Below, one piece after another: positions 1 through 9,624 of a stretch of 64,000 bases of DNA (positions within the stretch are counted from its first letter, which is position 1; every line of letters starts with the position of its first letter). Origin of the DNA: Martelella sp. NC20 (lineage in GTDB: Bacteria; Pseudomonadota; Alphaproteobacteria; Rhizobiales; Rhizobiaceae); contig NZ_CP054862.1 of assembly GCF_013459645.1 (NCBI RefSeq), positions 62,001 to 126,000 on the forward strand, read 5' to 3'. The position numbers and the translations under genes were made by a program. The notes below the pieces were generated by a model. That model had not been told where the DNA came from. It did no database searches and saw nothing but the letters and a program-made list of their open reading frames with translations.

Positions 1-1
1 A

Positions 2-619
2 ACGCTCGAGGAGTATCAATATGTCGGCGCGGCACTCAGCAAACTCGGATTGACCGTTCTGGCCGTGCCGGGAAACCATGATGCCCGCGCGCCAATGCGT
101 GAGGCACTTGCCGATTTTGTCGGGAATACGGACTCAGGTCATCTTTGCTTGTGTGACAGCCGCTTCCCGATCACCATCATTGGTCTGGATACGCTGGTCG
201 AAGGTGCGCCGCACGGAGAGCTCTGCCAAGCCCGGCTCAACTGGCTTGAGGACGCACTTGCGCGTCAACGACAAAACGACGTTCTGATTTTCATGCATCA
301 TCCGCCGCTGACCACTGGTCTGCGCGATATGGATTCCATGGGGTTGCTTGAAGGGCGGGAGCGCCTTGCACGTCTGGTCGAAGCGCATGGAAAGGTCAGG
401 GGTATTCTGTGCGGGCACATGCATCGGGCGATCATCGGTTCCTGCGGCGGCGCCCCCGTTTTCGTGTCACCCTCGTCATCGCACCAGATCACCTTCGATC
501 TGCGTGATAACCAGCCATACAGCTTCTCAGACGAACCCGCACAATTTGCCATGCACCTCATCGAGCCGGGTACGCCGATGCTCTCGCATGTCGTGCCTGT
601 TCTGTATCAACGCCCCTGA
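2..619 (+). CDS. Calcineurin-like metallophosphoesterase (5' end outside window)
   Basis: The frame is open from the window edge, so the N-terminus is missing. The visible part carries the C-terminal motifs of class III cyclic-nucleotide or glycerophosphodiesterase-type phosphoesterases: GNHD near the visible start, FMHHPP in the middle and GHMHR further on, which supply His, Asn and Asp ligands of a dinuclear metal site. The family hydrolyses phosphodiesters such as cAMP or glycerophosphodiesters in the cytoplasm; the substrate here cannot be told. It ends convergently with the opp operon, about 390 bp away. The family assignment is firm, the specificity is not. Confidence 0.85.
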   Translation, partial: TLEEYQYVGAALSKLGLTVLAVPGNHDARAPMREALADFVGNTDSGHLCLCDSRFPITIIGLDTLVEGAPHGELCQARLNWLEDALARQRQNDVLIFMHHPPLTTGLRDMDSMGLLEGRERLARLVEAHGKVRGILCGHMHRAIIGSCGGAPVFVSPSSSHQITFDLRDNQPYSFSDEPAQFAMHLIEPGTPMLSHVVPVLYQRP

Positions 620-1006
620 GACGGGTGGGATTTCAAAAAATCGGAAACAAGAGAGATGTGGCTCAAGTAGCTTGTATTGTCGTCTCTCATTGTCGACCGT
701 GTGCAGGGCCTGGGAAATCCAGCATTGAATCGTAAGGGGCCTGTCGCAAATGTCGCGAATTTTCGGGCTTAACCGTATGTTGACCATAGGCATGGAATTT
801 GCCGCTCCGAAAGTTGCGCAGCGAGCCCATGATTCTGAATATAGTCCATGGCCCGTCTCCTATGCATGAGGCTCTGTGTGAGGTTAACTTACGCAACCCT
901 CGATACCTGCATAGTGTGAGACGGGTCACCCGGTCCCAAGGCGAACATTTAGTCTAGGTAAACCGGCTCGTCCTTCCTTTCCGGATATCACAGGTGGTAA
1001 ACTTGA
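620..1006. other. Intergenic, no gene recognised
   Basis: About 390 bp between two convergent genes. Short open frames exist on both strands, but none shows a recognisable domain or a good ribosome-binding site. No clear terminator was seen. Confidence 0.5.
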
Positions 1007-2026
1007 TCATGCGTGCACAGCCTCTATCTCAGGCCCGGGGTGGTGGCAGGCGAAACTGTGTTGAGGTCCTTTGTCCGGATCAGTGCGGAGAGCCGGGATC
1101 TCTTCGGCGCAGATTGCCGTCGCCCGGGGACAACGAGTGCGGAAAACGCAGCCCGATGGCGGATTGAGGGGGCTCGGCAGGTCGCCTTCAAGCGGCAGTG
1201 CCTTCTTTTTGCGCTCGATCTCGGGATCGGGAATCGGCACGGCAGAAAGCAGGGCCTGTGTATAGGGATGTTGAGGCGAGGCATAAAGCTCATCACTCGG
1301 CGCCACTTCCATCACACGCCCGAGATAAAGCACCATGACCCGCGTCGAGATGTGCTTGACCACCGACAGGTCGTGGGCAATGAACATCAGCGCAAGGCCC
1401 AGCTCACGTTGCAATTCCATCAGCAGGTTGATGACCTGGGCCTGGATCGACACATCAAGCGCCGAGACCGGCTCGTCGCATATAATCAGCTTCGGACGGA
1501 CGATCAGCGCGCGAGCGATGCCGATACGCTGGCACTGGCCGCCGGAAAACTCATGCGGATAACGGTTGATCTGGTTGGGCAGAAGACCCACGCGGCTCAT
1601 CATTTCCTGAACCCGTGCTCGAACCTCTTCTTTTGCCATTCCCTTCTGATGAGTGATCAGTGGCTCCGCGATGATATCGCCGACCTTCATTCGCGGGTTG
1701 AGGCTTGCCAGAGGGTCCTGAAAGATCATCTGGATATCTCTGCGGTAAAGCAGCATTTCGCGCGGAGAAAGCTCCAGCAGATTCGTCTCTCCGTTCCAGA
1801 GCGCCGAGCCGGTTGCCGGGACCATGCGGATCATCGCGCGCGCCAACGTCGACTTGCCGCAACCGGATTCTCCGACAACGCCCAGTGTCTCGCCCGGACG
1901 AAGTTCGAAGCTGACGCCATTGACAGCATGCAGTGACAGCGGCTTGTGCCAGGGCATACCGCCCGGGCGGTAAATATCAAAGGTGACGCGGACGTCTTCC
2001 GCCTTCAGCAGAACATCACTCGTCAT
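1007..2026 (-). CDS. oppF: Oligopeptide ABC transporter ATP-binding protein OppF
   Basis: A 339-residue ATPase of the Opp/Dpp family that energises peptide import with OppD. It shows Walker A GESGCGKST near residue 54, the signature EFSGGQCQR (a Cys where Arg is usual), Walker B LIICDEP, and the C-terminal oligopeptide/dipeptide extension with the CVFRTRCP cysteine motif. It is the last gene of oppABCDF. Its ATG overlaps the oppD stop (ATGA), so translation is probably coupled. The length is normal. The D versus F assignment follows gene order and similarity. Confidence 0.93.
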   Translation of the reverse strand: MTSDVLLKAEDVRVTFDIYRPGGMPWHKPLSLHAVNGVSFELRPGETLGVVGESGCGKSTLARAMIRMVPATGSALWNGETNLLELSPREMLLYRRDIQMIFQDPLASLNPRMKVGDIIAEPLITHQKGMAKEEVRARVQEMMSRVGLLPNQINRYPHEFSGGQCQRIGIARALIVRPKLIICDEPVSALDVSIQAQVINLLMELQRELGLALMFIAHDLSVVKHISTRVMVLYLGRVMEVAPSDELYASPQHPYTQALLSAVPIPDPEIERKKKALPLEGDLPSPLNPPSGCVFRTRCPRATAICAEEIPALRTDPDKGPQHSFACHHPGPEIEAVHA

Positions 2027-3024
2027 TGCACGTCTCCTCTGGCTTCCGCGTCGCCGCCGGTTACCTCGACAATCGGCCTGTTGCAGGCGCGCAGCCGGCC
2101 CGGCGCGAACTCTGTCAAAGGTTCGAGATGTTCAAGACAGTCCTCGCCGGCGAAATCGCAACGCGGCGCGAACGGACAGCCCTGCTGCAGGCGGGCCATA
2201 TTGGGCGGATTACCGGGAATGGACCGCAGCATTTCGTCATTGCGGTCAACGCGTGGAATGGAGCCGATAAGCCCGCGCGTGTACGGATGCGTTGCGTCCT
2301 TGAACAGTGTGTCGACCGGGCCTTTTTCCATGACCTGCCCGCCATACATCACCATCGCCCGTTCGGCCGCACCTGCGACCACACCGAGGTCGTGGGTGAT
2401 GAGAATGAGAGCCATGCCGAATTCGCGCTGAAGCTCGGAAAGCAGCCGCATGATCTGGGCCTGAACAGTCACGTCAAGCGCCGTGGTCGGCTCATCGGCT
2501 ATCAATACTTCGGGGCGACAGAGCAGCGCCATGGCGATCATCACCCGCTGGCGCATGCCGCCTGAGAACTCGTGCGGATAGAGACTGATCCGCGAATTCG
2601 CGTCGGGAATACGCACGGCATCAAGCATGCGCACGCTTTCCGCGATCGCGGAGCGCTTCGACATGCCCTTGTGAAGCTGAAGCACTTCCGCCATCTGCTC
2701 GGAAACCCGCATATAGGGATTCAGCGAGGTCATCGGATCCTGAAAAACGATTGCCATGCGGTTGGCGCGGATGGGATTGATCACCCTTGGCGGGGCATTG
2801 AGGATTTCGGTGCCATCGAAGCTCACCGAGCCGGAAGCGACGCCATTGGAGGCAAGCAGACCCATTATTGCGAAAACCGTCTGGCTTTTGCCCGAACCGC
2901 TTTCACCGACGATTGCCAACGTTTCGCCGCGATCGAGCCTGAAGTCTACGCCGCGCACGGCGTAGACGGGACCGGAATTTGTGGTGAACCGGATATCCAG
3001 TTTGGAAACGTCGAGAAGCGTCAT
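2023..3024 (-). CDS. oppD: Oligopeptide ABC transporter ATP-binding protein OppD
   Basis: A 333-residue ATPase and partner of OppF at the cytoplasmic face of the permease. Walker [10 protein letters not shown], signature EFSGGMRQR and Walker [12 protein letters not shown] are visible, as is the C-terminal CPFAPRC motif seen in OppD/DppD proteins. It starts 1 bp after oppC ends and has a Shine-Dalgarno-like AAGGATC upstream, as expected for a tightly packed operon. Confidence 0.93.
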   Translation of the reverse strand: MTLLDVSKLDIRFTTNSGPVYAVRGVDFRLDRGETLAIVGESGSGKSQTVFAIMGLLASNGVASGSVSFDGTEILNAPPRVINPIRANRMAIVFQDPMTSLNPYMRVSEQMAEVLQLHKGMSKRSAIAESVRMLDAVRIPDANSRISLYPHEFSGGMRQRVMIAMALLCRPEVLIADEPTTALDVTVQAQIMRLLSELQREFGMALILITHDLGVVAGAAERAMVMYGGQVMEKGPVDTLFKDATHPYTRGLIGSIPRVDRNDEMLRSIPGNPPNMARLQQGCPFAPRCDFAGEDCLEHLEPLTEFAPGRLRACNRPIVEVTGGDAEARGDVQ

Positions 3025-3025
3025 G

Positions 3026-3952
3026 TCAGCGATCCTTCGGGTCTAGCGCATCGCGCAGGCCGTCGCCCAGAAAGAAGAACGAGAACAATGTGACGATGAA
3101 GAAGAAAAGCGGGAAGACGAGCTGCCAGAGCGTGCCGTAATTCATCGTTGCTGCGCCTTCGGAAATCAGCGCGCCAAGACTGGTCAGCGGCTCCTGGACA
3201 CCGAGGCCGAGGAAAGAAATGAAGCTTTCCGACAGAATCATGCCCGGGACCAGAAGCGTCGCGTAGACAATGACCACGCCCAGAAGATTGGGAACGATAT
3301 GACGGCGGATGATCGTCCCTGACGCCACCCCCGTCGCCCGCGCTGCCTCAACATACTCACGACCTTTCAGCGAAAGGGTCTGGCCGCGCACGATGCGGCT
3401 CATATCAAGCCATGACAAAAGCCCGATACCGACAAAAAGCAACACGATCGAACGGCCGAACATGACCAGCAGCAGGATGAGCACGAACATGTAGGGAATG
3501 GCGAGCAGGATATCGACGGTCCGCATCATGAGATTATCGATCCGGCCACCGAGAAACCCAGACGCCGCGCCATAAATCGTGCCGACGACGACCGCAATCG
3601 AGGCGCCGATAAGGCCGACGGTCAGCGAGATCTGCGTGCCGAGCACCGTACGGGCGAAAAGATCACGGCCGAGATCATCCGTGCCAAAATAGTGACCGTT
3701 GGCGAAGGAGGGCGCTCCGTCATGCACAATGTCGCCCATCACCATGAAATCGATCTCGTCAATCGGCCAGCGGGAAATCCAAGGGCCGAAAACGGCAAAA
3801 GCCATGACGAAGATCAGCAGACAGAGCCCGATAACCGCCTGTCTGTTCTTGAAGAACCGCACCCGGGCGTCGGCCCAGGGCGAGCGCCCCTTCTCGGCCT
3901 CGTCAGCCATGGCCTCCGAAAGGCTTTCCATTTTCTGTCTTTCGATCAGCAT
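3026..3952 (-). CDS. oppC: Oligopeptide ABC transporter permease OppC
   Basis: A 308-residue inner-membrane permease with a cytoplasmic N-terminus followed by about six hydrophobic segments. It has the GTDDLGRDLFAR motif typical of DppC/OppC, and the coupling loop that contacts the ATPases (EAARATGVASGTIIRRHIVP). It ends with the family's usual GDGLRDALDPK tail. The start ATG lies 3 bp after the oppB stop. It forms the translocation pore with OppB. Confidence 0.93.
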   Translation of the reverse strand: MLIERQKMESLSEAMADEAEKGRSPWADARVRFFKNRQAVIGLCLLIFVMAFAVFGPWISRWPIDEIDFMVMGDIVHDGAPSFANGHYFGTDDLGRDLFARTVLGTQISLTVGLIGASIAVVVGTIYGAASGFLGGRIDNLMMRTVDILLAIPYMFVLILLLVMFGRSIVLLFVGIGLLSWLDMSRIVRGQTLSLKGREYVEAARATGVASGTIIRRHIVPNLLGVVIVYATLLVPGMILSESFISFLGLGVQEPLTSLGALISEGAATMNYGTLWQLVFPLFFFIVTLFSFFFLGDGLRDALDPKDR

Positions 3953-3955
3953 GGC

Positions 3956-4882
3956 TCAATACCTGATTTTCGGGTCGATCCACGCGTACAGGATATCGAC
4001 AAAGAGATTGAAGGCGATGGTGAGCGTGCCGAGCAGGATGGTAATACCCATCATCACGGCGTAGTCACGGTTAAGCGCCGATTCGACAAAGAATTTCCCG
4101 ATGCCGCCCGTTGAAAAATACATGTCGATCACCACCGAGCCGGTGATCATCCCGACAAAGGCGGGACCGAGATAGGAAATGACCGGCAGCAGCGACGGCT
4201 TCAGCGCATGTCTCATCACCACACGGCGCATCGGCAAGCCCTTGGCCTTCGCCGTGCGGATATGATTGGAGTTGAGGACTTCCAGCATTGAGGAGCGGGT
4301 GATGCGGGCCAGAGACGCCATATAGGATGTCGAAAGCGCAATCACCGGCATCACCATATAGGCAGGATGGCCAAGGCCTTCCCAGCCACCGCCGGGCAGC
4401 CAGCGCAACCAAAGTGTAAATACCAGAACAAGGATCGGGGCCATGACGAAGTTCGGTAGAACCTGTGCGCCAACCGAAATGCCGACGGCCAGGCTGTCCA
4501 GCCATGTGTTGTGCCGCACAGCGGCAATCACGCCCAATGTCACCCCGACCAACACCGCGACGATGGCCGACAGCAGGCCATAGGTGAGGGTCACGGGGAA
4601 TCCCTGCGATATGATCGAGTTCACCGTCTGGTCAGGATAGACGAATGACGGTCCAAAATCGAACCGCGAGACGATGCCCCAGATGTAATCGAAAAGCTGT
4701 TTCCACAGAGGCTGGTCGAGACCATATTTCGCATTGATGTTCGCAAGCACCTGCGGCGGCAAGGCGCGTTCGGACGAAAATGGGCCGCCGGGCGCGGCAT
4801 GCATGAGGAAAAAGGAAAAGACGATCAGCAGCAGGATCGTCGGAATCGCCACAAACAGGCGCTTTATGATGTAACCAGTCAT
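3956..4882 (-). CDS. oppB: Oligopeptide ABC transporter permease OppB
   Basis: A 308-residue permease with the standard OppB/DppB opening (MTGYIIKRL) and a first membrane helix ending in HAAPGGPF. The coupling motif RTAKAKGLPMRRVVMRHALK is present, and the protein ends DPKIRY. It is the first permease gene after oppA, 143 bp downstream of it. It pairs with OppC. Confidence 0.93.
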   Translation of the reverse strand: MTGYIIKRLFVAIPTILLLIVFSFFLMHAAPGGPFSSERALPPQVLANINAKYGLDQPLWKQLFDYIWGIVSRFDFGPSFVYPDQTVNSIISQGFPVTLTYGLLSAIVAVLVGVTLGVIAAVRHNTWLDSLAVGISVGAQVLPNFVMAPILVLVFTLWLRWLPGGGWEGLGHPAYMVMPVIALSTSYMASLARITRSSMLEVLNSNHIRTAKAKGLPMRRVVMRHALKPSLLPVISYLGPAFVGMITGSVVIDMYFSTGGIGKFFVESALNRDYAVMMGITILLGTLTIAFNLFVDILYAWIDPKIRY

Positions 4883-4986
4883 GTTCGGCCAGGCTCAGCC
4901 TTGTGCTCCAGTCCTTCACCCGGGCCCAAGAGGACAGAGGCTTTCTGGGTCGGGACAAATCGAACGATGCGGCCTCACCGGAGGCT

Positions 4987-5000
4987 GCGGCAAACGCCGC
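4987..5000 (-). terminator. Weak stem-loop between oppA and oppB
   Basis: GCGGC and GCCGC flank a 4-nt loop inside the 143-bp oppA-oppB gap. The stem is only 5 bp and has no T-run, so it is at most a processing or mRNA-stability element. Confidence 0.25.
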
Positions 5001-5025
5001 CGCCCCCGAGAGCCGGTTTCAGACC

Positions 5026-6633
5026 TCAGTTGGCAACGCGATAGAGATCTTTCGCGTACCAGTTCTGCAGCACGTTTTGGACCGGCAGACCCTTCAGGTC
5101 GGCGGGAACCATCACCGGAGTCGAATAGAAATAGATCGGCGCCAGCGGCATTTCCTCCGCCAGAATCTGCTCGGCCTTGTCGTAGTCGGTCGACGGGCTG
5201 TCGGCCGTCAGCGATGCCTTCATCGCTGCATCGTAGTCGGGATCTGAAAAACCGCCATAATTCATGCCGCCGGAGCGGAAATAGTCGAGATAGGTCGATG
5301 CTTCGTCATAATCGCCGCACCAGGCGTAGCGGCCGATGTCGAATTCCTTGTTTTTCAGATGGTCGAGATAGACCTTCCACTCTGTATTGTTGAGCGTGAC
5401 ATTGACGCCGATCGCCTTCCAGAACTGCTGTGCAGCGATCGCGATCTTCTTGTGGTCGTCGGAGGTGTTATAGGAAAGCGTCAGTTCCAGCGGGTTGCTT
5501 TTGTCATAGCCCGCTTCCTTCAAAAGCTCGATTGCCTTTTCGTTGCGCTCGGCCTGTGTCCACTCGGAATAGTCGGTCACCGGCGGCTTAAAGTCGGCCG
5601 TCGCATAGTAGGTCCAGCTATAGGCAGGTTTCTGGCCGCCGCGGGTAATGTTGTCGACGATGATATCGCGGTTCAGCGCATAGGAAAGCGCCTTGCGCAC
5701 ACGCACATCCTTCAGCGCTTCCGGGCCCTTTTCGGAAACGTTGAACAGATAAGCATAGGTGCAGGATCTCGGCACGGCATGGGTCTGATCCGGATATTCT
5801 TCCTTCAAACGCGGGAACTGGCCGGAAGGCAGCTCAATACGGTCCAGCTCACCGGCAAGATAACGCGTCAGCGCTGCGTTCTTGTCGTTGATCGCCTGGA
5901 AATGGATGGTTTCGATGACGGTGTTGTCGTTGTCCCAGTAGTTCTCGTTGCGCTCGAGGGTCAGATCCTGGCCGAGCTTATCTTCAACAAGCTTGTAGGC
6001 GCCGTTGCCAACCATGTTTTCTGGCAGCGTCCACTGATCGCCAAACTCCTCAACCACGGCCCTATTGACCGGAAAGGTTGATGTGTGAGTCGTCATCTTG
6101 ATGAAATAAGGGATCGGGCTATCTAGCGTGACCTCGAATGTGTGATCATCGACAGCCTTAACACCGAGTTCTGAAGGATCCACTTCGCCGGCGACGATCG
6201 CGGACGCGTTTTTCACATTCATCAGCTCTTCATACCAGGCATAGGTCGAACCGGTTGCCGGATCAGCAAGGCGCTGCCAGGCGAACACAAAATCCTCAGC
6301 CGTTACCGGCTCGCCGTTCGACCATTTAGCCTCGGGACGAAGGTGGAAGGTATAGACGGTCTGATCTTCGGAAACCTCGTAATCGGTAGCAACGCCCGGC
6401 ACCAGCTCACCGGCATTATTCTGGTTATAAAGGCCCTCGAAGAGCTGCCGTGCCACATCCGAGCCTTCGGTCGCGCTGTTGAGCTGCGGATCTTTGGTCT
6501 TGATGGCATCGAGCAGCCAGTAGTTAAGGCTCTGATCGCCGGCCAGCGTTTCATCCGGCTGCGGGCTCGCAGCATAGGCTGGCGCAGCCAGCGCGAGCGC
6601 GAGGCAGGAGGAAAGCAGAAGGTTCTTTTTCAT
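5026..6633 (-). CDS. oppA: Periplasmic oligopeptide-binding protein OppA
   Basis: A solute-binding protein family 5 member of 535 residues. The frame is open further upstream, but I place the start at 6633: GGGAGA lies about 8 nt upstream and the protein then begins with a clean Sec signal peptide (MKKNLLLSSCLALALAAPAYA). The body resembles enterobacterial OppA/MppA: LFEGLYN, a Y-T-FHLR-AKWS-G-PVTA-DF block near residues 85-110, and a C-terminal PIYFYSTPVMV. It captures oligopeptides in the periplasm and delivers them to OppBC. It is the first gene of the operon, so the promoter should lie within 6634-6850. Confidence 0.93.
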   Translation of the reverse strand: MKKNLLLSSCLALALAAPAYAASPQPDETLAGDQSLNYWLLDAIKTKDPQLNSATEGSDVARQLFEGLYNQNNAGELVPGVATDYEVSEDQTVYTFHLRPEAKWSNGEPVTAEDFVFAWQRLADPATGSTYAWYEELMNVKNASAIVAGEVDPSELGVKAVDDHTFEVTLDSPIPYFIKMTTHTSTFPVNRAVVEEFGDQWTLPENMVGNGAYKLVEDKLGQDLTLERNENYWDNDNTVIETIHFQAINDKNAALTRYLAGELDRIELPSGQFPRLKEEYPDQTHAVPRSCTYAYLFNVSEKGPEALKDVRVRKALSYALNRDIIVDNITRGGQKPAYSWTYYATADFKPPVTDYSEWTQAERNEKAIELLKEAGYDKSNPLELTLSYNTSDDHKKIAIAAQQFWKAIGVNVTLNNTEWKVYLDHLKNKEFDIGRYAWCGDYDEASTYLDYFRSGGMNYGGFSDPDYDAAMKASLTADSPSTDYDKAEQILAEEMPLAPIYFYSTPVMVPADLKGLPVQNVLQNWYAKDLYRVAN

Positions 6634-7373
6634 ACGGATTGTCTCCCGGTTTGTGGAGCTTGCGGGGCAGTGCGTTTGCTGAAGAATAGTGTCTACTTTG
6701 GTTGTAGTTTGAACAGGAATTCCATGAAACAATAGGCCGCTCGTACCGCGCCATGCAAGAGAAAGTGACTTTTGTTCAGGGTTTCATCGTTCCTTGGCTA
6801 TTGAGGCCTTTGAAAACACTCAAACATACAGCCGCACTCGCGCGAAGATTGAGAAGGGCTCGTTCCGCGCCGACAAGCTGTCCTGCCGCAATTTAGCGCC
6901 ACTTTGGCGCGACACCGAGCGAGCCGCTTCAGATAAGCAGGTCGTCATCGGCGTAACCCTCGCCAACCCATGTTATCGAAAGCCCAGGTGCCAGCTATTT
7001 CCTCACAGAGGTGTTGGCCCTGTCTGTTTTCAAGAGATCTCCACCTGCCAGCAGGTGTCATGCATGGGGCGGAGAACGAGGTCTGCCGCGCTAAACGGCC
7101 CCATTTTTGTCATCCCACCGGGCCCAAATTCGTGTTCGGGTATTGGAACTTTATGCGGAAGAGTATCACAACCACAGGGTCGCCGTTCCATATCCTTTCT
7201 GGGCAACCGCTGCGGTCTGGATGCGGTCCGATACCGGAGGCAGCAGTGTGAATTTCACACAGTCCTATTTCGTCCGGGGTGGCATCGCAGCGCTTCCTTC
7301 CTTGCTGCTGCCCTTCTATTGATCATTCCACCCGCTTTGGCGTTCATGTGGAGCGCGACGGTTTTGACCCGCT
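6634..7373. other. Intergenic; opp promoter side plus repeat
   Basis: About 740 bp with no convincing gene. It should hold the opp promoter (reverse strand). A small hairpin, CACCTG-CCAG-CAGGTG, lies at 7042-7057, and copy A of a dispersed repeat lies at 7128-7203. Forward frames here have no recognisable domain. Confidence 0.45.
7128..7203 (+). repeat. Dispersed ~76-bp repeat, copy A
   Basis: First of three ungapped copies (others 8514-8589 and 10668-10743), roughly 65-70% identical by eye. Shared blocks include TATGCGGAAGA, AGGGTCGCCG and TATCC at fixed spacing. In one frame it reads VRVLELYAEEYH, and many differences between copies fall at third codon positions, so it may be a relic of a small protein module. 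Confidence 0.5.
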
Positions 7374-7799
7374 TCAGATCGATCCTTCGTAGTCGACGTA
7401 AGCCATCATGCCGCTCGCCATGTGATAGAGGTGGTGGCAATGGAAGGGCCAGTGGCCGGGATTGTCGGCGACGAATGCGATATCGACCGTCGCCATCGGC
7501 GGCACATAGACAGTGTCGCGCAGTGCCCCGTCCATCGCCTTGCCATTGAGGCCGACGACCCGGAAGTGGTGGCCATGCAGATGCATAGGGTGACCCATCG
7601 TCGACATGTTGGTCATGGCGAGCCGGATGCGGTCGCCACGGCGCGCGCGCAACTGGTCTGCACCGTCGATCCGTCAGTCATAGCCGGACATGCTGCCGGT
7701 CCGTTCGCGCGCGCCTTCGCGAAGGGCGAGAACCGGAAAGGCGCCGCCCTCGGCCGGTACGTCGAGTACGATATCGAGAGCATGAGGAATTATGTGGCA
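7374..7799 (-). pseudogene. Multicopper oxidase, C-terminal remnant
   Basis: On the reverse strand, 7799-7674 reads as an internal cupredoxin strand (HALDIVLDVPAEGGAF, then PVLALREG) ending at a TGA. After this, 7652-7374 encodes the terminal copper domain with HPMHLHGHHF and HCHHLYHMASGM, the T1 and trinuclear copper ligands. The N-terminal two-thirds and the linker between the pieces are missing and the frame is broken, so it cannot be functional. Intact relatives (CopA-like laccases) are periplasmic and oxidise Cu(I). The family call is secure from the copper motifs. Confidence 0.85.
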
Positions 7800-7869
7800 G
7801 ATGCCGGCGTTGGGTGAATGCGGTATGAGTGAGCGATGATTATCGCCCTACCCGCCGAGGCCTGCATTT

Positions 7870-8475
7870 TTGAAACCAGCCCGCAAGAAACGACATTCGC
7901 CAGCCGCAACAGGCAGCCCACCCACGCCGGATGAAACGCCCGCGGTCCTGCAATTCCGGGTCTGGCTGAAAGGTCTGAGCCCGATGGTCTGGCGCCGGGT
8001 GCAGGTGCCATCGACCATGACCTTGCGAAAGTTCCATGGCGTTCTCCAGGTCGCGATGGGTTGGGACGACATTCATCTGTATCAGTTCGTCGTGCACACG
8101 GTCTGCTACGGGTCATGGGAGCTGAGTGCCGAATCTGCCAACATCGTGCTCGGCGACCTGAAACTGCGCAAGGGCAGCCGGTTTTTGTACGAATACGACC
8201 TCAACATTCCCTGGGAGCATGAAATCCGGCTGGAAGACACGCCCACCCGGGTCAGCACACGGCCGGACAACTATGATGACCTCGCCGATCTGGTTTTGCG
8301 GCTTGTGCAGGGCTGGCCCGATCGCTGCCTCTGGGGCAGTGACTGGCCCCACGTGATGACGCCGCCGCCCGTGCCGCGTCTCGCGCCGATGCTCGATTTG
8401 CTGAAACGGGTTCTGCCGCAAGAAGGCCTCAGGGCGGTGCTGCAGGACAATCCCGCAGCGCTCTATCGGTTCTAA
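7870..8475 (+). CDS. Chimeric ORF: pRiA4b ORF-3-like N-terminus fused to amidohydrolase C-terminus
   Basis: This 201-codon frame joins two unrelated pieces. Residues about 26-125 match the plasmid pRiA4b ORF-3 family (FRVWLKGLSPMVWRRVQVP, then FHGVLQVAMGW and WEHEIRLED), the same family as the gene at 46879-47541. Residues about 134-201 are the end of an amidohydrolase_2 TIM barrel (RCLWGSDWPHV, with its late metal/acid residue, then LRAVLQDNPAALYRF). The junction near 8260-8275 stays in frame. The first part lacks its Cys-rich tail and the second lacks its HxH metal site, so neither activity is expected. It is probably a deletion product; whether it is expressed is unknown. Confidence 0.7.
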   Translation: MKPARKKRHSPAATGSPPTPDETPAVLQFRVWLKGLSPMVWRRVQVPSTMTLRKFHGVLQVAMGWDDIHLYQFVVHTVCYGSWELSAESANIVLGDLKLRKGSRFLYEYDLNIPWEHEIRLEDTPTRVSTRPDNYDDLADLVLRLVQGWPDRCLWGSDWPHVMTPPPVPRLAPMLDLLKRVLPQEGLRAVLQDNPAALYRF

Positions 8476-8513
8476 GCTGCAGTGACAACTTGAAGTTAGG
8501 AATTCCTTTCTCC

Positions 8514-8589
8514 GTGGAAGTACGAGTATTTGAATTCTATGCAGAAGGATGTCGTAGCGATAGGGCCGCCGGTTCATATTCCTTCAAGA
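8514..8589 (+). repeat. Dispersed ~76-bp repeat, copy B
   Basis: Second copy, starting 38 bp after the chimeric ORF. It aligns without gaps to 7128-7203. Its frame reads VRVFEFYAEG, and many differences from copy A are silent or conservative (CGG/CGA, GCG/GCA, Leu/Phe). Confidence 0.5.
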
Positions 8590-8727
8590 CCTTTGGGCCT
8601 AGGACAAGACGCTTGGGGTGTGTTTGTCGTCACTTAACCTTGACCGATCCACTTGCGACCATCCAAGCTGGTTCAGCCGGTTGTTTCCCTTGGGCTCAAA
8701 GGGTGACCGCTGTACGAAACTGGAGGG

Positions 8728-9624
8728 ATGATTTTGAAAGCAAACAGATCGCTTTGGCGCAGCCTGACCCTGGCCGCCGCGCTTTCAGTGGCCGCGGCGC
8801 CAATCGCCGATGCCTGCACGCGTGTTGTCTATCATGGTCCGGAAGATCGCATTCTGACGGCGCGTTCCATGGACTGGAGCCTGCCGATGCTTTCCAACCT
8901 GTGGGTGTTCCCGCGCGGAATGGAGCGAAATGGCGAGGCGGGCGAGAATTCGCTGATCTGGACGTAAAAATATGGAAGCATGATTGTTTCCGGGTATGAC
9001 TTCTCCACGGTGGATGGCATGAACGAAGCCGGCCTGGTGGCCAACATGCTCTGGCTGGTGGCCTCCGAATACCCCAAGAATGACGGGACAAACCCCGAAA
9101 TGTCGCTGTCGATCTGGGCGCAGTATTTCCTGGACAATTACGGCAGCGTTGCTGAAGCGGTAGTCGATATCGAAGCCAATCCTTTCGACGCGGTGACCGC
9201 CGACGTTCCCGATCAGCCCGGACGACTGGCGAAGGTGCATCTGTCACTCTCGGACGCCAGCGGCGACAGCGCTATTCTGGAATGGCTGGATGGTGAACTG
9301 GTCATCCATCACGGCCCTGAATACCGCACCATGACGAACGATCCCCCGTACGACCAGCAGCTGGCGGTGAAAAGGTACTGGCAGGACGTCAACCCGCGTG
9401 AGGCGCTGCCTGGTGTAATCTGAAGTGCCCAGTCGGAGGCACTGGCTTCCGAAGCTGTCGAGGCGTCCGGAGCCGGAGCGATACTGTCAGTCGCATGGAG
9501 AATTTGTGGAACACACAGAGATAAAGCGCATGCAAAGAGATATTTTTTCAATGTGTTCTCCCCGGGTCCGGCAAACGCAAACCTGAAACCCGATTTCAAT
9601 GACATTCTATCTTTTGTAAGCTGA
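8728..9624 (+). pseudogene. Choloylglycine hydrolase/penicillin acylase family (Ntn hydrolase) with two in-frame stops
   Basis: One reading frame spans 8728-9624, interrupted by TAA at 8965 and TGA at 9421. It opens with a signal peptide and the nucleophile Cys30 (ADACTRVVYHG, then RSMDW), as in linear-amide C-N hydrolases. After the TAA the same frame continues KYGS, VSGYDFSTVDGMNEAGL and DQQLAVKRYW, all family motifs. After the TGA it still reads a plausible C-terminus (KRYFFNVFSP, then LKPDF). The total is about 299 codons against roughly 330-350 for the family. Ser-to-stop at 8965 (TCA to TAA) is the simplest explanation. Decay is likely; readthrough cannot be excluded. Confidence 0.75.
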
